64,000 nt of DNA from Halomonas chromatireducens (GCF_001545155.1 NZ_CP014226.1:719926-783925); one strand, 5' to 3'. Shown: positions 9,749-20,134, counted from the first letter of the stretch. The notes: generated from the sequence alone by a model not told the origin. Translations and numbers: made by a program.

Positions 9749-10723
9749 TCAGCCCAGCAGATGCTCGACAGCGGCGCGCTCTTCACGCAGCTCGTCTTCG
9801 GTGGCCTTCATGCGGCCACGGCTGAAGTCGTCAACCTCGAGACCCTGGACGATCTCGTAGTCGCCGTTCTGGCAGCGCACCGGGTAGGAGTAGATGATGC
9901 CCTTCTCGATGCCGTAGCTGCCATCGGAGGGAATCGCCATGCTCACCACGCCGTCGGTGCCCAGCGCCCAGTCGCGCATGTGGTCGATGGCGGAAGAGGC
10001 GGCAGAAGCGGCGGAAGAGGCACCGCGCGCCTTGATGATCGCCGCGCCACGCTGCTGCACGTCAGGGATGAAGGTGTTCTCGTACCAGTCGCGCTCGACC
10101 AGGTCGAAAGCCGGCTTGCCGTCCACCTTGGTGTGAGCCAGGTCCGGGTACTGGGTCGCGCTGTGGTTGCCCCAGATGATCATGTTCTCGACGTCGGTGA
10201 CACGCTTGCCGGTCTTCTGGGCCAGCTGGGTCAGGGCGCGGTTATGGTCCAGGCGCGTCATGGCGGTGAAATGACGCGGGCTGAGGTCCGGCGCATTGCA
10301 GGAAGCGATCAGGGCGTTGGTGTTGGCAGGGTTACCCACCACCAGGACGCGCACGTCGCGGCTGGCGTTGTCGTTCAGCGCCTTGCCCTGCACGGAGAAG
10401 ATCGCGGCGTTGGCTTCGAGCAGGTCCTTGCGCTCCATGCCGGGGCCACGCGGGCGAGCGCCGACCAGCAGGGCGAAATCGGCATCCTTGAATGCGACAT
10501 TGGGATCGTCGGTGGCGACGATGTCCTGCACCAGCGGGAAGGCACAATCATTCACTTCCATGACCACGCCGTTCAGGGCATCCATGGCCGGCGTGATCTC
10601 GAGCAGCTGGAGAATGACGGGCTGATCCGGGCCCAGCATGTCGCCAGCCGCGATACGGAAGATAAGGGAGTAGCTGATCTGGCCAGCACCGCCGGTAATG
10701 GCAATACGTACGGGATCTTTCAT
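9749..10723 (-). CDS. mdh: Malate dehydrogenase
   Basis: NAD-dependent malate dehydrogenase, 324 residues, interconverting malate and oxaloacetate in the TCA cycle. The glycine-rich nucleotide site [12 protein letters not shown] is at the N-terminus; [10 protein letters not shown], the active-site MTRLDHNRA and [13 protein letters not shown] (catalytic His) identify the MDH type 2 group. Two ATG codons are adjacent; the second is taken because GAAGGAG is then five bases away. The frame stays open another 34 codons upstream without a ribosome-binding site. A stand-alone gene with its own promoter and terminator. Confidence 0.97.
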   Translation of the reverse strand: MKDPVRIAITGGAGQISYSLIFRIAAGDMLGPDQPVILQLLEITPAMDALNGVVMEVNDCAFPLVQDIVATDDPNVAFKDADFALLVGARPRGPGMERKDLLEANAAIFSVQGKALNDNASRDVRVLVVGNPANTNALIASCNAPDLSPRHFTAMTRLDHNRALTQLAQKTGKRVTDVENMIIWGNHSATQYPDLAHTKVDGKPAFDLVERDWYENTFIPDVQQRGAAIIKARGASSAASAASSAIDHMRDWALGTDGVVSMAIPSDGSYGIEKGIIYSYPVRCQNGDYEIVQGLEVDDFSRGRMKATEDELREERAAVEHLLG

Positions 10724-10803
10724 CATTGCTCCTTCGGATTGGTCGCCGTGAGGATGAGCCGGCCGGCATCGGGCCGCCCTGGCTCGGATTCGGAACGCGG
10801 TGA

Positions 10804-10832
10804 ATGTTATGCCTGCAGTGCACAAAACTCAA
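10804..10832 (-). promoter_or_regulatory. Putative sigma-70 promoter of mdh
   Basis: On the minus strand TTGAGT (10827-10832), 17-base spacer, TAACAT (10804-10809), about 80 bases before the mdh start codon. By-eye match. Confidence 0.45.
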
Positions 10833-11090
10833 TCCGACCTCCGGCTAGGCAGCTGACGCGATGGCCCCGGAAAAGCCTGCCATTTCGTGCACGAAGACTT
10901 CCCTTTCGATGAAATACTGCGAAAATTATCGCCCTCAGGGGAATTTGCCGCTTCTATAACGAAACAGATTGAATGAAATTGGCCCAACGCCCGGCTTTTG
11001 CAGTAGATTAATGCGATTCATTTAACACACTCTGCGCCAGGCTGTAGTAGCGCGCGTACTCGCCGCTGACGCCAAACCACGGAAGTTCGA

Positions 11091-12188
11091 ATGCCCAGAC
11101 GTCCTCCTCTTTCCTATCTGCTGGCCGCAGTCCTGCTGCTGGCGCTCTTGCTGTGGCTGGCACTCGGCGACTTCGATCGTTTTCAGCAGCAGCCCCCCCC
11201 TGGCGAAGCCCAACCCGCCGAGACACCGACCCGCGTCGAGTACCGGCTCAGCCAGGCCGCGCCCCACGCGCCGCGCCTGGTCGCTCAGGGCCAACTGGTA
11301 GCCGCCCGAGAGGTGGAACTCCGCAGCCGCCAGGCCGGACGGGTCTCGGAGCTGCCGGTCTCCCTGGGAAGCCGGGTGGAAGCGGGCGAGTCCCTGCTGG
11401 TCCTTTCGACAGATGCCCTGGAGGCACAGCTGGCGAGAGCCGAGGACCAGCTCACCCTGGCCCGGGCCGAACTGAGCGGCGCCGACGACCTGCGTCGGCG
11501 CGAACTGATCTCCCAACCCGAATACCTGCGCCTGCAGAGCAGCGTCAGCATGGCCGCCGCCGATGTGGCCGAACTGCGCCATGCTCTGGCCGAGACCCGC
11601 CCCGCTGCCCCCTTCGACGGCAAGCTCGACCGCCTGGACGTGGAGCTCGGCGACGTACTGCAGCCCGGCGAGGCCTACGGCCGACTGATCGATGACCGCC
11701 GCCTCACCGCCAGCGCCTGGGTTTCTCAACGTGACGCCCTGACCCTCGAACCCGGCCTGCCCGTAGAGGTGCGCCTGCTGGACGGCACCACGCTCCCCGG
11801 CGAACTGACCCATGTGGCCAGCCGCGCCGACGATGCCACCCGCTCGTACTACATCGAGGCAACCCTCGACAACCCGGAGCGGCGCCGGGTTGCCGGCGCC
11901 AGCGCCAGCCTGACCATCACCCTGCCGGAGCGCTACGTTCACCGCTTTTCTCCTGCGCTGCTGGAGCTGGACGAAGAGGGCCAACTGCGCGTGAAGCATC
12001 TGGACGATGACGACAGGGTCGTGATCTCCCGAGTCAGCCTGGTGGAGACCGATACCCGGGAGGTGCGGGCCACCGGCCTGCCCGAGACGGTGCGCCTGAT
12101 CACCCTCGGGGGCGGGTTCGTCACGGAGGGCGATCGTGTCACGGCGGTGGCGATCGAGCAGGACCAGGCGGCACGGGAGACCCCCTGA
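11091..12188 (+). CDS. RND efflux periplasmic adaptor subunit
   Basis: 365 residues, membrane-fusion protein of an RND pump. One N-terminal hydrophobic segment (about 8-26) anchors it. A lipoyl-like half motif (ELPVSLGSRVEAGESLLVL) follows, then a short alpha-helical hairpin (about 105-165), the second lipoyl half (PFDGKLDRLDVELGDVLQPGEA) and beta-barrel regions. It bridges the inner-membrane permease to an outer-membrane channel. The permease gene starts 2 bases after its stop. No outer-membrane factor is in this operon; tolC at 24.3 kb could serve. Confidence 0.92.
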   Translation: MPRRPPLSYLLAAVLLLALLLWLALGDFDRFQQQPPPGEAQPAETPTRVEYRLSQAAPHAPRLVAQGQLVAAREVELRSRQAGRVSELPVSLGSRVEAGESLLVLSTDALEAQLARAEDQLTLARAELSGADDLRRRELISQPEYLRLQSSVSMAAADVAELRHALAETRPAAPFDGKLDRLDVELGDVLQPGEAYGRLIDDRRLTASAWVSQRDALTLEPGLPVEVRLLDGTTLPGELTHVASRADDATRSYYIEATLDNPERRRVAGASASLTITLPERYVHRFSPALLELDEEGQLRVKHLDDDDRVVISRVSLVETDTREVRATGLPETVRLITLGGGFVTEGDRVTAVAIEQDQAARETP

Positions 12189-12190
12189 CC

Positions 12191-15100
12191 ATGCGCACCC
12201 TGATCGAAGCAGCGCTGGACCGTTCGCGGACCACCCTGCTCATTCTGGCCTCGCTGCTGCTGGCCGGCTTCGCCGCCTGGCAGGTAGTGCCCAAGGAGGC
12301 CAATCCGGACATCGCGATTCCCATCATCTACGTTTCCCTCTCGCTTGAGGGGGTCAGCCCCGAGGATGGCGAGCGGCTGCTGGTTCGCCCCATGGAACAG
12401 GAGCTGCGCACCATCGAAGGGGTCAGCAAGATGACGGCCCAGTCCAGCGAGGGCCACGCCGCCGTGACCCTGGAGTTCGATGCCGGCTTCGACCCGCGCC
12501 AGGCGCTGGCCGACGTCCGCGAGAAGGTCGATATCGCCAGCGCAGAAATACCCGAGGAGGCCGATGAACCCCGGGTCTTCGAGGTCAACGTTGGGCTCTT
12601 CCCGGTACTGACCCTGGGCATATCCGGTGCCCTGGAGGAAACCCAGCGCCTCGCCATCGCCCGTCGCCTCCAGGATGCCATGGAGGGGATACCCGAGGTT
12701 CTCGAGGTGGATATCGGCGGCGAGCGCGAGGAGATGCTGGAGATCGTGCTCGACCCCCTGGTGCTCGACAGCTACGGTGTGGACTTCGATGAACTCTTCA
12801 GCCTCATCAGCCGCAACAACCGGCTGGTGGCCGCAGGCAGCCTGGACACCGGCGCCGGCCGCGCCCCGATCAAGGTGCCGGGAATCATCGCATCGCTGGA
12901 AGACGTCATGGACATGCCGGTCAAGGTCGACGGTGACCGGGTCGTGACATTCGCCGATGTCGCCTGGATCCACCCCTCCTTCAAGGATCCCGACGGGTTC
13001 GCCCGTATCGACGACGAACCCGCCCTGGTGCTGGAAATCTCCAAGCGCGCCGGGGCCAACCTGATCGCCACCATCGCCAGCGTCCGCCAGGTGCTGGCGG
13101 AGGCCGAACCGTTGCTGCCGGACGAACTCAGCATCACCACCATCATGGACCAGTCGGACACCGTCGAGCAGATGCTCTCGGAGCTGCTCAACAACGTCTT
13201 GACCGCAGTGGTTCTGGTGCTGGTCGTGATACTGGCCGCCATGGGGCTGCGCTCGGCGCTGATGGTGGGGCTGACCATTCCCGGCGCCTTCCTCACCGGC
13301 ATCCTGCTGATCTGGGCGATCGGCTATACCCTCAACATCGTGGTGCTGTTCGCCCTGATCCTGGTCGCCGGCATGCTGGTGGACGGCGCCATCGTGGTCA
13401 GCGAACTGGCCGATCGCAACCTGCGCGAGGGACAGTCACCCCACGACGCCTGGGTCAACGCGGCCGCACGGATGAGCTGGCCGGTGATTGCCGCCACCGC
13501 AACCACCCTTGCCGTCTTCATACCGCTGCTATTCTGGCCCGGTGTGGTGGGTGAATTCATGAAGTACCTGCCGGCCACGGTGATCCTCTGCCTGCTCGCC
13601 TCTCTCGCCATGGCACTCATCTTCCTGCCGACCCTGGGGGGACTGTTAAGCGCCCGCACGTCCCGCCCCGCCCATGGCGACGAACTGATCACCGCCGGCG
13701 GGCGTCTCTATCGTGCCGTGCTGGCCCGCCTGCTTGCCTGGCCCGGCATGACACTGCTCGTTGCCCTGCTGCTGATGGCGCTGATTTTCACCGGCTACGG
13801 CCGCTTCAATCATGGCGTAGAGTTCTTCCCTGCGGTCGAACCCGACGGCGCCCAGGTGGTCGTGCGCTCCCGGGGGGATTTTTCCACCATCGAGAAGGAC
13901 GCCATCGTGCGTCGCGTGGAGGCACGCCTGGCAGGCATGAGCGAAGTGCAGGCGCTCTATGCCCGTTCCTACGGCGTACCCGACGAGCAGATCGGCAACG
14001 ACGTGATCGGCGTGGTGCAGTTCCAGTTGATCGACTGGCAGCAGCGCCGGCCAGCCCGACAGATCATGGACGAGATGACCGAGCGTACCGCTGACCTGCC
14101 CGGCATAGTCCTGGAGTTTCGCCAGCAGGAGGAGGGGCCCGGCGCCGGCAAGCCCATCGTGCTCGAGGTCAGCGCCGAGGAACCGGCGGACGGCGATGCC
14201 GCCGTCGCCCACATCCGCAGCGCCATGGAGCGCCTGGGTGGCTTTCGCGACATCGAGGACAATCGCAGCCTGCCCGGCATCGAATGGCGCCTCAACGTCG
14301 ACCGCGAGGCCGCCGCCCGGCTGGGTACGGACGTAGCCGCCGTCGGCAGCGCCGTGCAGCTCATCACCACCGGCCTGCAGGTCGCCAGCTACCGGCCGGC
14401 ACACGCCCCGGATGAAGTGGACATTCGCGTACGCCTTCCCCACGCCTCGCGCACCCTTGACCAGCTCGACCGGCTGACACTGAATACCCTGCGTGGCCAG
14501 ATACCCGTCTCGCACTTCGCCAGCCTCGAGCCCGCCCCCAAGGTGGGCACCCTGCACCGCATCGATGGGCGCAGAGCGGTTACCCTGGAAGCGGATGTGG
14601 CGGACGGCTACCAGCCCGACGAGCGGCTGCGGGCACTGATGGAGTCGATGGCCCCCTCCGCCCTGCCCAACGGCGTCCAGGTCAATGTGGCCGGCGAACA
14701 GGAAGAGCAGGAGGAAGCCAGCCGCTTCCTGATCACCGCCTTCCTGGTGGCGATCGGCCTGATGGCACTGATACTCGTAACCCAGTTCAACAGCCTCTAC
14801 CAGGCTGCGCTGGTACTGTCGGCCATCGTGTTCTCCACGGCTGGCGTGCTGATGGGCCTGCTGATCAACGGCCAGCCCTTCGGCATTGTCATGGTGGGCA
14901 TGGGGATCATCGCCCTGGCGGGCATCGTGGTGAACAACAATATCGTGCTGATCGACACCTACAACCAGCTGCGTCGGGAAGGCCTCGGCCCTGCCCAGGC
15001 GGCCCTGGAAGCGGGTGGGCTGCGCCTGCGCCCGGTACTGCTCACCGCCATCACCACGGTACTCGGGCTGATGCCCATGGTGCTGGGAATCAACGTCAAC

Positions 15101-15280
15101 CTGTTCGCCCCCAGCCTGGGCTTCGGGGCGCCGTCGACCCAGTGGTGGACCCAGCTCTCCAGCGCTATCGCCGGCGGCCTGGTATTTGCCACCGGGCTGA
15201 CGCTGTTGCTGACGCCCTGCATGCTCGTTCTGGGACAGGGCCGGCGCACCAGGACGGCTCCAGCCACCCAAGCCGAGTGA
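12191..15280 (+). CDS. RND efflux transporter permease
   Basis: 1029 residues with RND architecture: TM1 near residues 15-30, a large periplasmic loop (VPKEANPDIAIP), a TM block at about 330-530, a second loop and a C-terminal TM block. In TM4 the usual acidic pair VDDAIVV reads VDGAIVV (D398 kept, G399), while TM10 shows VVNNNIVLID. It is probably a proton-driven exporter of the AcrB superfamily, nearer to the less-studied GMLVDG group; substrate unknown. It is co-transcribed with the adaptor and ends before a strong terminator. Confidence 0.93.
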   Translation: MRTLIEAALDRSRTTLLILASLLLAGFAAWQVVPKEANPDIAIPIIYVSLSLEGVSPEDGERLLVRPMEQELRTIEGVSKMTAQSSEGHAAVTLEFDAGFDPRQALADVREKVDIASAEIPEEADEPRVFEVNVGLFPVLTLGISGALEETQRLAIARRLQDAMEGIPEVLEVDIGGEREEMLEIVLDPLVLDSYGVDFDELFSLISRNNRLVAAGSLDTGAGRAPIKVPGIIASLEDVMDMPVKVDGDRVVTFADVAWIHPSFKDPDGFARIDDEPALVLEISKRAGANLIATIASVRQVLAEAEPLLPDELSITTIMDQSDTVEQMLSELLNNVLTAVVLVLVVILAAMGLRSALMVGLTIPGAFLTGILLIWAIGYTLNIVVLFALILVAGMLVDGAIVVSELADRNLREGQSPHDAWVNAAARMSWPVIAATATTLAVFIPLLFWPGVVGEFMKYLPATVILCLLASLAMALIFLPTLGGLLSARTSRPAHGDELITAGGRLYRAVLARLLAWPGMTLLVALLLMALIFTGYGRFNHGVEFFPAVEPDGAQVVVRSRGDFSTIEKDAIVRRVEARLAGMSEVQALYARSYGVPDEQIGNDVIGVVQFQLIDWQQRRPARQIMDEMTERTADLPGIVLEFRQQEEGPGAGKPIVLEVSAEEPADGDAAVAHIRSAMERLGGFRDIEDNRSLPGIEWRLNVDREAAARLGTDVAAVGSAVQLITTGLQVASYRPAHAPDEVDIRVRLPHASRTLDQLDRLTLNTLRGQIPVSHFASLEPAPKVGTLHRIDGRRAVTLEADVADGYQPDERLRALMESMAPSALPNGVQVNVAGEQEEQEEASRFLITAFLVAIGLMALILVTQFNSLYQAALVLSAIVFSTAGVLMGLLINGQPFGIVMVGMGIIALAGIVVNNNIVLIDTYNQLRREGLGPAQAALEAGGLRLRPVLLTAITTVLGLMPMVLGINVNLFAPSLGFGAPSTQWWTQLSSAIAGGLVFATGLTLLLTPCMLVLGQGRRTRTAPATQAE

Positions 15281-15306
15281 CATTTTGTCCTGGCGCCCAT
15301 GAATGA

Positions 15307-15345
15307 AAAACGCCCTGGGCGGTCAAGCGGCCCAGGGCGTTTCTC
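15307..15345. terminator. Bidirectional rho-independent terminator between the RND operon and rsd
   Basis: Stem ACGCCCTGGGC (15310-15320) with its exact complement at 15330-15340, flanked by an A-run and TTTCTC. It can serve the plus-strand RND operon and the minus-strand rsd gene. Confidence 0.85.
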
Positions 15346-15407
15346 AGGTGATTTGCCGATCAATTCGGTAGTGTCAATTCTCTGAGCCTTGTTTCCAGGC
15401 CCGGCTC

Positions 15408-15908
15408 TCAGGCCCTGTTCGGCTCGGCCTGTGAAGTGGCCAGCGGCGTGTGGGCGGCATGCAGCCGTGCAATCAACTGGTCTTCTAAGGCAAAGCGTTC
15501 GGTCAGCCCTTTGGCCAGGCGGTCGAGCCAGGCAGGCAGCCGTGGCAGAAAGTGCTGGCAGCGCACTGGCGTGGAGTAGTCGGCATCGAAGGCGAGCACC
15601 AGCTCGGTGGACATTTCCAGGCGCTCCAACAGCTTCGCGGCGATCCCCAGGGCATCCTGATCCTCGAAGGCCAGTGCTTCCTCCCGCAGTTGGGGGTAAA
15701 TCTCGAAGTGACCGGCACTGATATAGTCCATCAGCAGCTCACTGAAGCGATCGATCTGGGGCTTGCTCACGGCCTCGAGCTCAGTGTCGCAGGCCTCCTT
15801 GAGCTCGATGAAGTTCACCAGAAGCTCGCGCCGCTCGTCGAGCCAGCGGTCGATCAGCTGGTGTACGCCACCCCAGCGCTCCCGAGCGCTCTTGCAATCT
15901 TCCAGCAT
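15408..15908 (-). CDS. rsd: Rsd/AlgQ family anti-sigma-70 regulator
   Basis: 166 residues. The N-terminal RERWGGVHQLIDRWLDERRELLV and the DYISAGHFEIYPQLREEA segment match the Rsd/AlgQ family, which binds region 4 of sigma-70 and frees core RNA polymerase for alternative sigma factors. Length is typical. The window also encodes rpoS, a likely beneficiary. It converges with the RND operon and diverges from the aromatic operon. Confidence 0.88.
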   Translation of the reverse strand: MLEDCKSARERWGGVHQLIDRWLDERRELLVNFIELKEACDTELEAVSKPQIDRFSELLMDYISAGHFEIYPQLREEALAFEDQDALGIAAKLLERLEMSTELVLAFDADYSTPVRCQHFLPRLPAWLDRLAKGLTERFALEDQLIARLHAAHTPLATSQAEPNRA

Positions 15909-16012
15909 GTCCGCCTCCTTCCCTTATGAAGCCGATGCCATTTCGACCTGAAAGCACAGACTCACCCCTGCCAGGCTCGCTGTCAATCCTGGGTCGGCCA
16001 GAATCCAGGACG

Positions 16013-16064
16013 ATATAGTTCAAGCCAGAAACTTCAATCATGAAATTTCATACTTGAACTATAT
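16013..16064. promoter_or_regulatory. Large inverted repeat, candidate MarR operator
   Basis: Perfect 12-base arms, ATATAGTTCAAG (16013-16024) and CTTGAACTATAT (16053-16064), flank 28 bases that contain the palindrome TGAAATTTCA (16041-16050). The right arm covers the -35 element of the promoter for the downstream catabolic operon, which encodes its own MarR regulator. Repression by that MarR, released by a CoA thioester or aromatic acid, is inferred. Confidence 0.7.
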
Positions 16065-16082
16065 TCGATTACGACCTAGTCT
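16054..16082 (+). promoter_or_regulatory. Promoter of the aminobenzoyl/salicylyl-CoA operon
   Basis: TTGAAC (16054-16059), 17-base spacer, TAGTCT (16077-16082), about 40 bases before the first start codon. It overlaps the right arm of the inverted repeat. Confidence 0.55.
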
Positions 16083-16120
16083 CAAGACAAACAACGATAA
16101 CCGGCGGAAGATCACACCCC

Positions 16121-18406
16121 ATGAGGATAGCCTGTCTCGGCGGGGGCCCAGCAGGGCTCTACTTCGCCATCAGCATGAAGCTGCACGACCCCGCTCACGA
16201 GATCGTGGTGTTCGAGCGCAACCTTCCCGACGACACCTTCGGCTGGGGCGTGGTGCTCTCTGACGAAACACTCGACAACCTGGCCGCCAACGATGCCGTG
16301 AGTGCAGCGCACATCCGCGAACACTTCGCCTACTGGGACGATATCGCGGTGATCCACGATGGCGTGAAGACGGTCTCCACCGGTCACGGCTTCTGCGGCA
16401 TCGGCCGTCACCGCCTGCTACTGCTGCTGCAGGCCCGCGCTCGCGAGCTCGGCATCGAGCTGCGCTTTCAGAGCGACATCCCCGACACCGCCATCGATGA
16501 ATTGCGCCGCGAGTTCGACCTGGTGATGGCCGCCGACGGCCTCAACTCCCGCACCCGCCAGCGCTATGCCGAACACTTCAATCCCGATATCGACGTGCGT
16601 GCCTGCAAGTTCGTCTGGCTCGGTACCCACCAGACCTTCAACGATGCCTTTACCTTCATCTTCGAGAAGACGGAACACGGCTGGGTGTGGGCCCATGCCT
16701 ACCAGTTCGACGCCGATTCCGCGACCTTCATCGTCGAGTGCAGCGAAGCCACCTGGGAGGCCTTTGGCTTCGGCGAGATGAGCCAGCAGGAGTCGATCGC
16801 CGTCTGCGAACGGATATTCGCCCGCCATCTGGGCGGCCATGCACTGATGACCAATGCTCACCATATACGCGGCTCCGCATGGATCAACTTCCCCCGGGTG
16901 CTGTGCGAGCGCTGGAGCTTCGACAACGTGGTGCTGATGGGCGACGCCGCCGCCACCGCGCACTTCTCCATTGGCTCTGGCACCAAGCTGGCACTGGAGA
17001 GCGCCATCGCCCTGGCGGAGTATCTGCACAGCGAACCCGACATGGCCAGCGCCTTCGCCCGCTATGAAGAGGAGCGTCGCACCGAAGTGCTGCGCCTGCA
17101 GTCGGCGGCGCGCAACTCCACCGAGTGGTTCGAGCAGGTGGAACGCTACCTGGACCTGGACCCGGTACAGTTCAACTACTCCCTGCTGACCCGCTCCCAG
17201 CGCATCAGCCACGAGAACCTGCGCCTGCGCGACCCACAGTGGCTCGAGAGCGCCGAGCGCTGGTTCCAGCAGCAGGCGGGCAACGAGGGCGGGTCGCGGG
17301 CGCCGATGTTCGCCCCCTTCACGCTGCGCGACATGCGGCTCGCCAACCGCATCGTGGTCTCCCCCATGGCCCAGTACAAGGCAGTGGACGGACGGCCAAC
17401 CGACTGGCACTTCGTGCATTACGCCGAGCGCGCCAAGGGCGGCGCCGGACTGGTTTATACCGAGATGACCTGTGTATCGCCCGAAGGGCGCATCACCCCG
17501 GGGTGCCCGGGCTTCTACGCCCCAGAGCACGAAGCGGCCTGGAAGCGGCTGTGCGATTTCGTTCACGCCGAGACCCCAGCGAAGCTGTGCGCCCAGGTCG
17601 GCCACTCCGGCCCCAAGGGCTCGACCCAGCTCGGCTGGCAGGAGATGGACGCGCCGCTGGCCGAGGGCAACTGGCCGATCCTGGCGGCCTCCGCCGTGCC
17701 CTGGTCGGATCGCAACCAGGTACCCAAGGCCATGGACCGCGCCGACATGGACCGCGTACGCGACGAGTTCGTCGCCGCAGCAAAGATGGCCGAGCGCGCC
17801 GGCTTCGACATGCTCGAGGTACACGCCGCCCACGGCTACCTGCTCTCCTCGTTCATCACGCCGCTGACCAACCGTCGCGATGACGAGTACGGCGGCTCGC
17901 TGGAAAATTGCATGCGCTACCCGCTGGAGGTGATCCGAGCGGTGCGCCAGGCCTGGCCGACTCACAAGCCGCTGGCGGTTCGCATCTCGGCCAACGACTG
18001 GGTCGGCGACGAGGGTGTCACCCCCGATGAGGCTGTCGAAATAGCCCGCCTGCTCAAGGGCGCCGAGATAGACATCATCGACGTCTCCGCCGGACAGACC
18101 TCGACCCGGGCCAGGCCGATGTACGGTCGCATGTTCCAGACCCCCTTCTCCGATCGCATCCGCAACGAAACCGGCATGGCCACCATGGCGGTGGGCAACA
18201 TCTACCAGGCCGACCACGTCAACTCGATCCTGATGGCGGGCCGCGCCGATCTGGTCTGCCTGGCCCGGCCGCACTTGGCCGATCCCTACTGGACACTGCA
18301 CGCGGCGGCGGGCCTCGGTGACAGCCAGTGCGACTGGCCACAACCCTATGGCCCCGGCCGCGACCAGCTCCAGCGCCTGGCCGAGCGCGGCGAGGGGTGG
18401 ACATGA
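16121..18406 (+). CDS. Fused FAD monooxygenase/OYE-type reductase (2-aminobenzoyl-CoA monooxygenase/reductase or salicylyl-CoA 5-hydroxylase type)
   Basis: 761 residues with two flavoprotein domains. Residues 1-385 form a class A FAD monooxygenase ([14 protein letters not shown] at the N-terminus, [23 protein letters not shown] near 270). From about 395 to the end is an Old Yellow Enzyme-like NADH:flavin oxidoreductase ([31 protein letters not shown]). This fusion is characteristic of 2-aminobenzoyl-CoA monooxygenase/reductase of aerobic anthranilate degradation and of annotated salicylyl-CoA 5-hydroxylases; the sequence does not decide between them. It is first in an operon with SDR, MarR and enoyl-CoA hydratase genes, all overlapping by ATGA. 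No CoA ligase follows because the operon is interrupted. Confidence 0.88.
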   Translation: MRIACLGGGPAGLYFAISMKLHDPAHEIVVFERNLPDDTFGWGVVLSDETLDNLAANDAVSAAHIREHFAYWDDIAVIHDGVKTVSTGHGFCGIGRHRLLLLLQARARELGIELRFQSDIPDTAIDELRREFDLVMAADGLNSRTRQRYAEHFNPDIDVRACKFVWLGTHQTFNDAFTFIFEKTEHGWVWAHAYQFDADSATFIVECSEATWEAFGFGEMSQQESIAVCERIFARHLGGHALMTNAHHIRGSAWINFPRVLCERWSFDNVVLMGDAAATAHFSIGSGTKLALESAIALAEYLHSEPDMASAFARYEEERRTEVLRLQSAARNSTEWFEQVERYLDLDPVQFNYSLLTRSQRISHENLRLRDPQWLESAERWFQQQAGNEGGSRAPMFAPFTLRDMRLANRIVVSPMAQYKAVDGRPTDWHFVHYAERAKGGAGLVYTEMTCVSPEGRITPGCPGFYAPEHEAAWKRLCDFVHAETPAKLCAQVGHSGPKGSTQLGWQEMDAPLAEGNWPILAASAVPWSDRNQVPKAMDRADMDRVRDEFVAAAKMAERAGFDMLEVHAAHGYLLSSFITPLTNRRDDEYGGSLENCMRYPLEVIRAVRQAWPTHKPLAVRISANDWVGDEGVTPDEAVEIARLLKGAEIDIIDVSAGQTSTRARPMYGRMFQTPFSDRIRNETGMATMAVGNIYQADHVNSILMAGRADLVCLARPHLADPYWTLHAAAGLGDSQCDWPQPYGPGRDQLQRLAERGEGWT

Positions 18407-19176
18407 GCGATGATGTGAACGAAAACATGAACGAGAGCGAAATGCAGGGCAAGCGCGTGGTCATCACCGGCGGTGGCAGCGGCATCGGCGCCGACATGGC
18501 GCAGGCCTTCGCCGAGGCCGGCGCCGCGGTGACCATCACCGGGCGGCGGGGCGCGGCACTGGAGGCCGTGGCCAAAGGGCACCCGAACGTTTCAACTGCC
18601 GTGGCCGACGTCACCAGCGAAGCCGACATGATCGCGCTCTTCGAGCGACTGGGCGAGGTCGATATCGTCATCGCCAACGCCGGCGCTGCTGACAGCGCGC
18701 CGCTCTCGCGCACCTCGCTGGCGCAGTGGCAGCGCATGCTCGAGGTGAATCTCACCGGGGTCTTCCTGACCCTGCGCGAGGGGCTGCGCCACCTCAACGA
18801 TGGCGGGCGCCTGATCGCCGTGGCCTCCACCGCCGGGCTCAAGGGCTACGCCTATGTGGCGCCCTACTGCGCCGCCAAGCACGGCGTGGTGGGCCTGGTA
18901 CGCGCCCTGGCTCGGGAAACCGCGGGCCGAGACATCACCGTCAATGCGCTGTGCCCCGGCTTCACCGATACCCCGCTACTGGAAGCCAGCATTGCCAACG
19001 TGGTCGACAAGACCGGCCAGAGCCCCGAGCAGGCCCGCGCCCACTTTCAATCGACCAATCCCACGGGGCGGCTGATCCGGCCCGCCGAGGTCACGGCCAC
19101 GGCGCTATGGCTCTGCGGCCCCCACAGCGGTGCCATTACCGGTCAGGCGATCTCGATCTCGGGAGGTGAGGCATGA
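18403..19176 (+). CDS. SDR family oxidoreductase (3-hydroxyacyl-CoA dehydrogenase-like)
   Basis: 257-residue short-chain dehydrogenase. Cofactor site [15 protein letters not shown] near residue 19, NAG motif (IVIANAGAA), catalytic Ser in [22 protein letters not shown] with YxxxK, and C-terminal [11 protein letters not shown]. The start at MSDDVN overlaps the previous stop as ATGA. In this operon type the SDR probably oxidises a 3-hydroxyacyl-CoA intermediate after ring cleavage; this is inferred from context. Confidence 0.87.
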   Translation: MSDDVNENMNESEMQGKRVVITGGGSGIGADMAQAFAEAGAAVTITGRRGAALEAVAKGHPNVSTAVADVTSEADMIALFERLGEVDIVIANAGAADSAPLSRTSLAQWQRMLEVNLTGVFLTLREGLRHLNDGGRLIAVASTAGLKGYAYVAPYCAAKHGVVGLVRALARETAGRDITVNALCPGFTDTPLLEASIANVVDKTGQSPEQARAHFQSTNPTGRLIRPAEVTATALWLCGPHSGAITGQAISISGGEA

Positions 19177-19676
19177 GCAACGAATGTCAGCCGCTCGAGC
19201 CGGCAACGCCTGCCGGAGACTCCCTTGGCAAGGAGTCCCTGAGCAAGGAGCGCCTGCGGCTATGGCTACGCATGCTGCGGGTGACCCGCCAGATCGAGGC
19301 GGAACTGCGTGAAAAGCTGCGCCTGTCGTTCGACTCCACCCTCCCCCGGTTCGACGTCATGGCAGCGCTCTACCGCGACTCGGACGGGCTGAAAATGAAC
19401 GAGCTGTCGAAGCGGCTGCGGGTCTCCAATGGCAATGTCACCGGCATCGTCGAGCGCCTGGTCGACGATGGCCTGGTGGAACGTATCGCCATCGAGGGAG
19501 ACCGGCGCGCCACCCTGGTACGGCTCACCGCGGCCGGACGCGCCACCTTCTCGGACATGGCCGTCGCCCACGAAGGCTGGGTCAATGCCCTGCTCGACGG
19601 CGTCACCGAAGACGATGCCCACCATATCGGCGAGCTACTGCACGGCTTGCCGGCCGATACGGGAGATAGACAATGA
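19173..19676 (+). CDS. MarR family transcriptional regulator
   Basis: 167 residues with a winged helix: [27 protein letters not shown] is the recognition helix region and [15 protein letters not shown] the wing. An unusual 25-residue polar N-terminal tail precedes the first helix. It overlaps the SDR stop and the hydratase start by ATGA. It is the obvious candidate to bind the large inverted repeat at 16013-16064 and to autoregulate the operon; the ligand is likely a CoA thioester of the substrate. Confidence 0.9.
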   Translation: MSNECQPLEPATPAGDSLGKESLSKERLRLWLRMLRVTRQIEAELREKLRLSFDSTLPRFDVMAALYRDSDGLKMNELSKRLRVSNGNVTGIVERLVDDGLVERIAIEGDRRATLVRLTAAGRATFSDMAVAHEGWVNALLDGVTEDDAHHIGELLHGLPADTGDRQ

Positions 19677-20134
19677 AACTGGCGGAACTGACGCCGCAGC
19701 ACTTCCTCTGGCGCATGGAGGGCGAGGTCGCCGTCATTCGCCTGAACCGCCCCGAGCGCAAGAATCCGCTCACCTTCGACAGCTACGCCGAACTGCGCGA
19801 CACCTTCCGCGACCTGGTCTATGCCGAGGACGTCAAGGCGGTGGTATTCACCGCCAACGGCGACAACTTCTGCTCCGGCGGCGATGTCCACGAAATCATC
19901 GCACCGCTGGTCGATAGCGACATGAAGGAGCTGCTGGCCTTCACCCGCATGACCGGTGACCTGGTCAAGGCGATGATCCACTGTACCAAGCCGGTCATCG
20001 CCGCCGTCGATGGCATCTGTGTCGGTGCCGGGGCGATCATTGCCATGGCCTCGGACATCCGCTTCGCCACGCCCCGGGCCAGTACCGCCTTTCTCTTTAC
20101 CCGGGTGGGCCTGGCCGGCTGCAGACCGATCTGA
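19673..20134 (+). pseudogene. Enoyl-CoA hydratase, 5' part only
   Basis: 154 codons of a crotonase-family protein. [26 protein letters not shown] (oxyanion-hole region) and [20 protein letters not shown] are intact. It breaks after TRVGLAGC, where the family normally continues with DMGA and about 100 more residues including the trimerisation helices; here RPI and a stop follow. The bases after the break read as the last codons of surE in another frame. The product would be incomplete and probably unfolded. The remaining genes normally seen in this operon (acyl-CoA dehydrogenase, CoA ligase) are absent. Confidence 0.88.

Noticed and set aside
13646..15283. 545-codon minus-strand frame inside the RND permease
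   Set aside because: Antisense shadow; the permease on the plus strand has clear family motifs.
16418..18343. 641-codon minus-strand frame inside the fused monooxygenase
   Set aside because: Antisense shadow of a gene with two recognisable flavoprotein domains.
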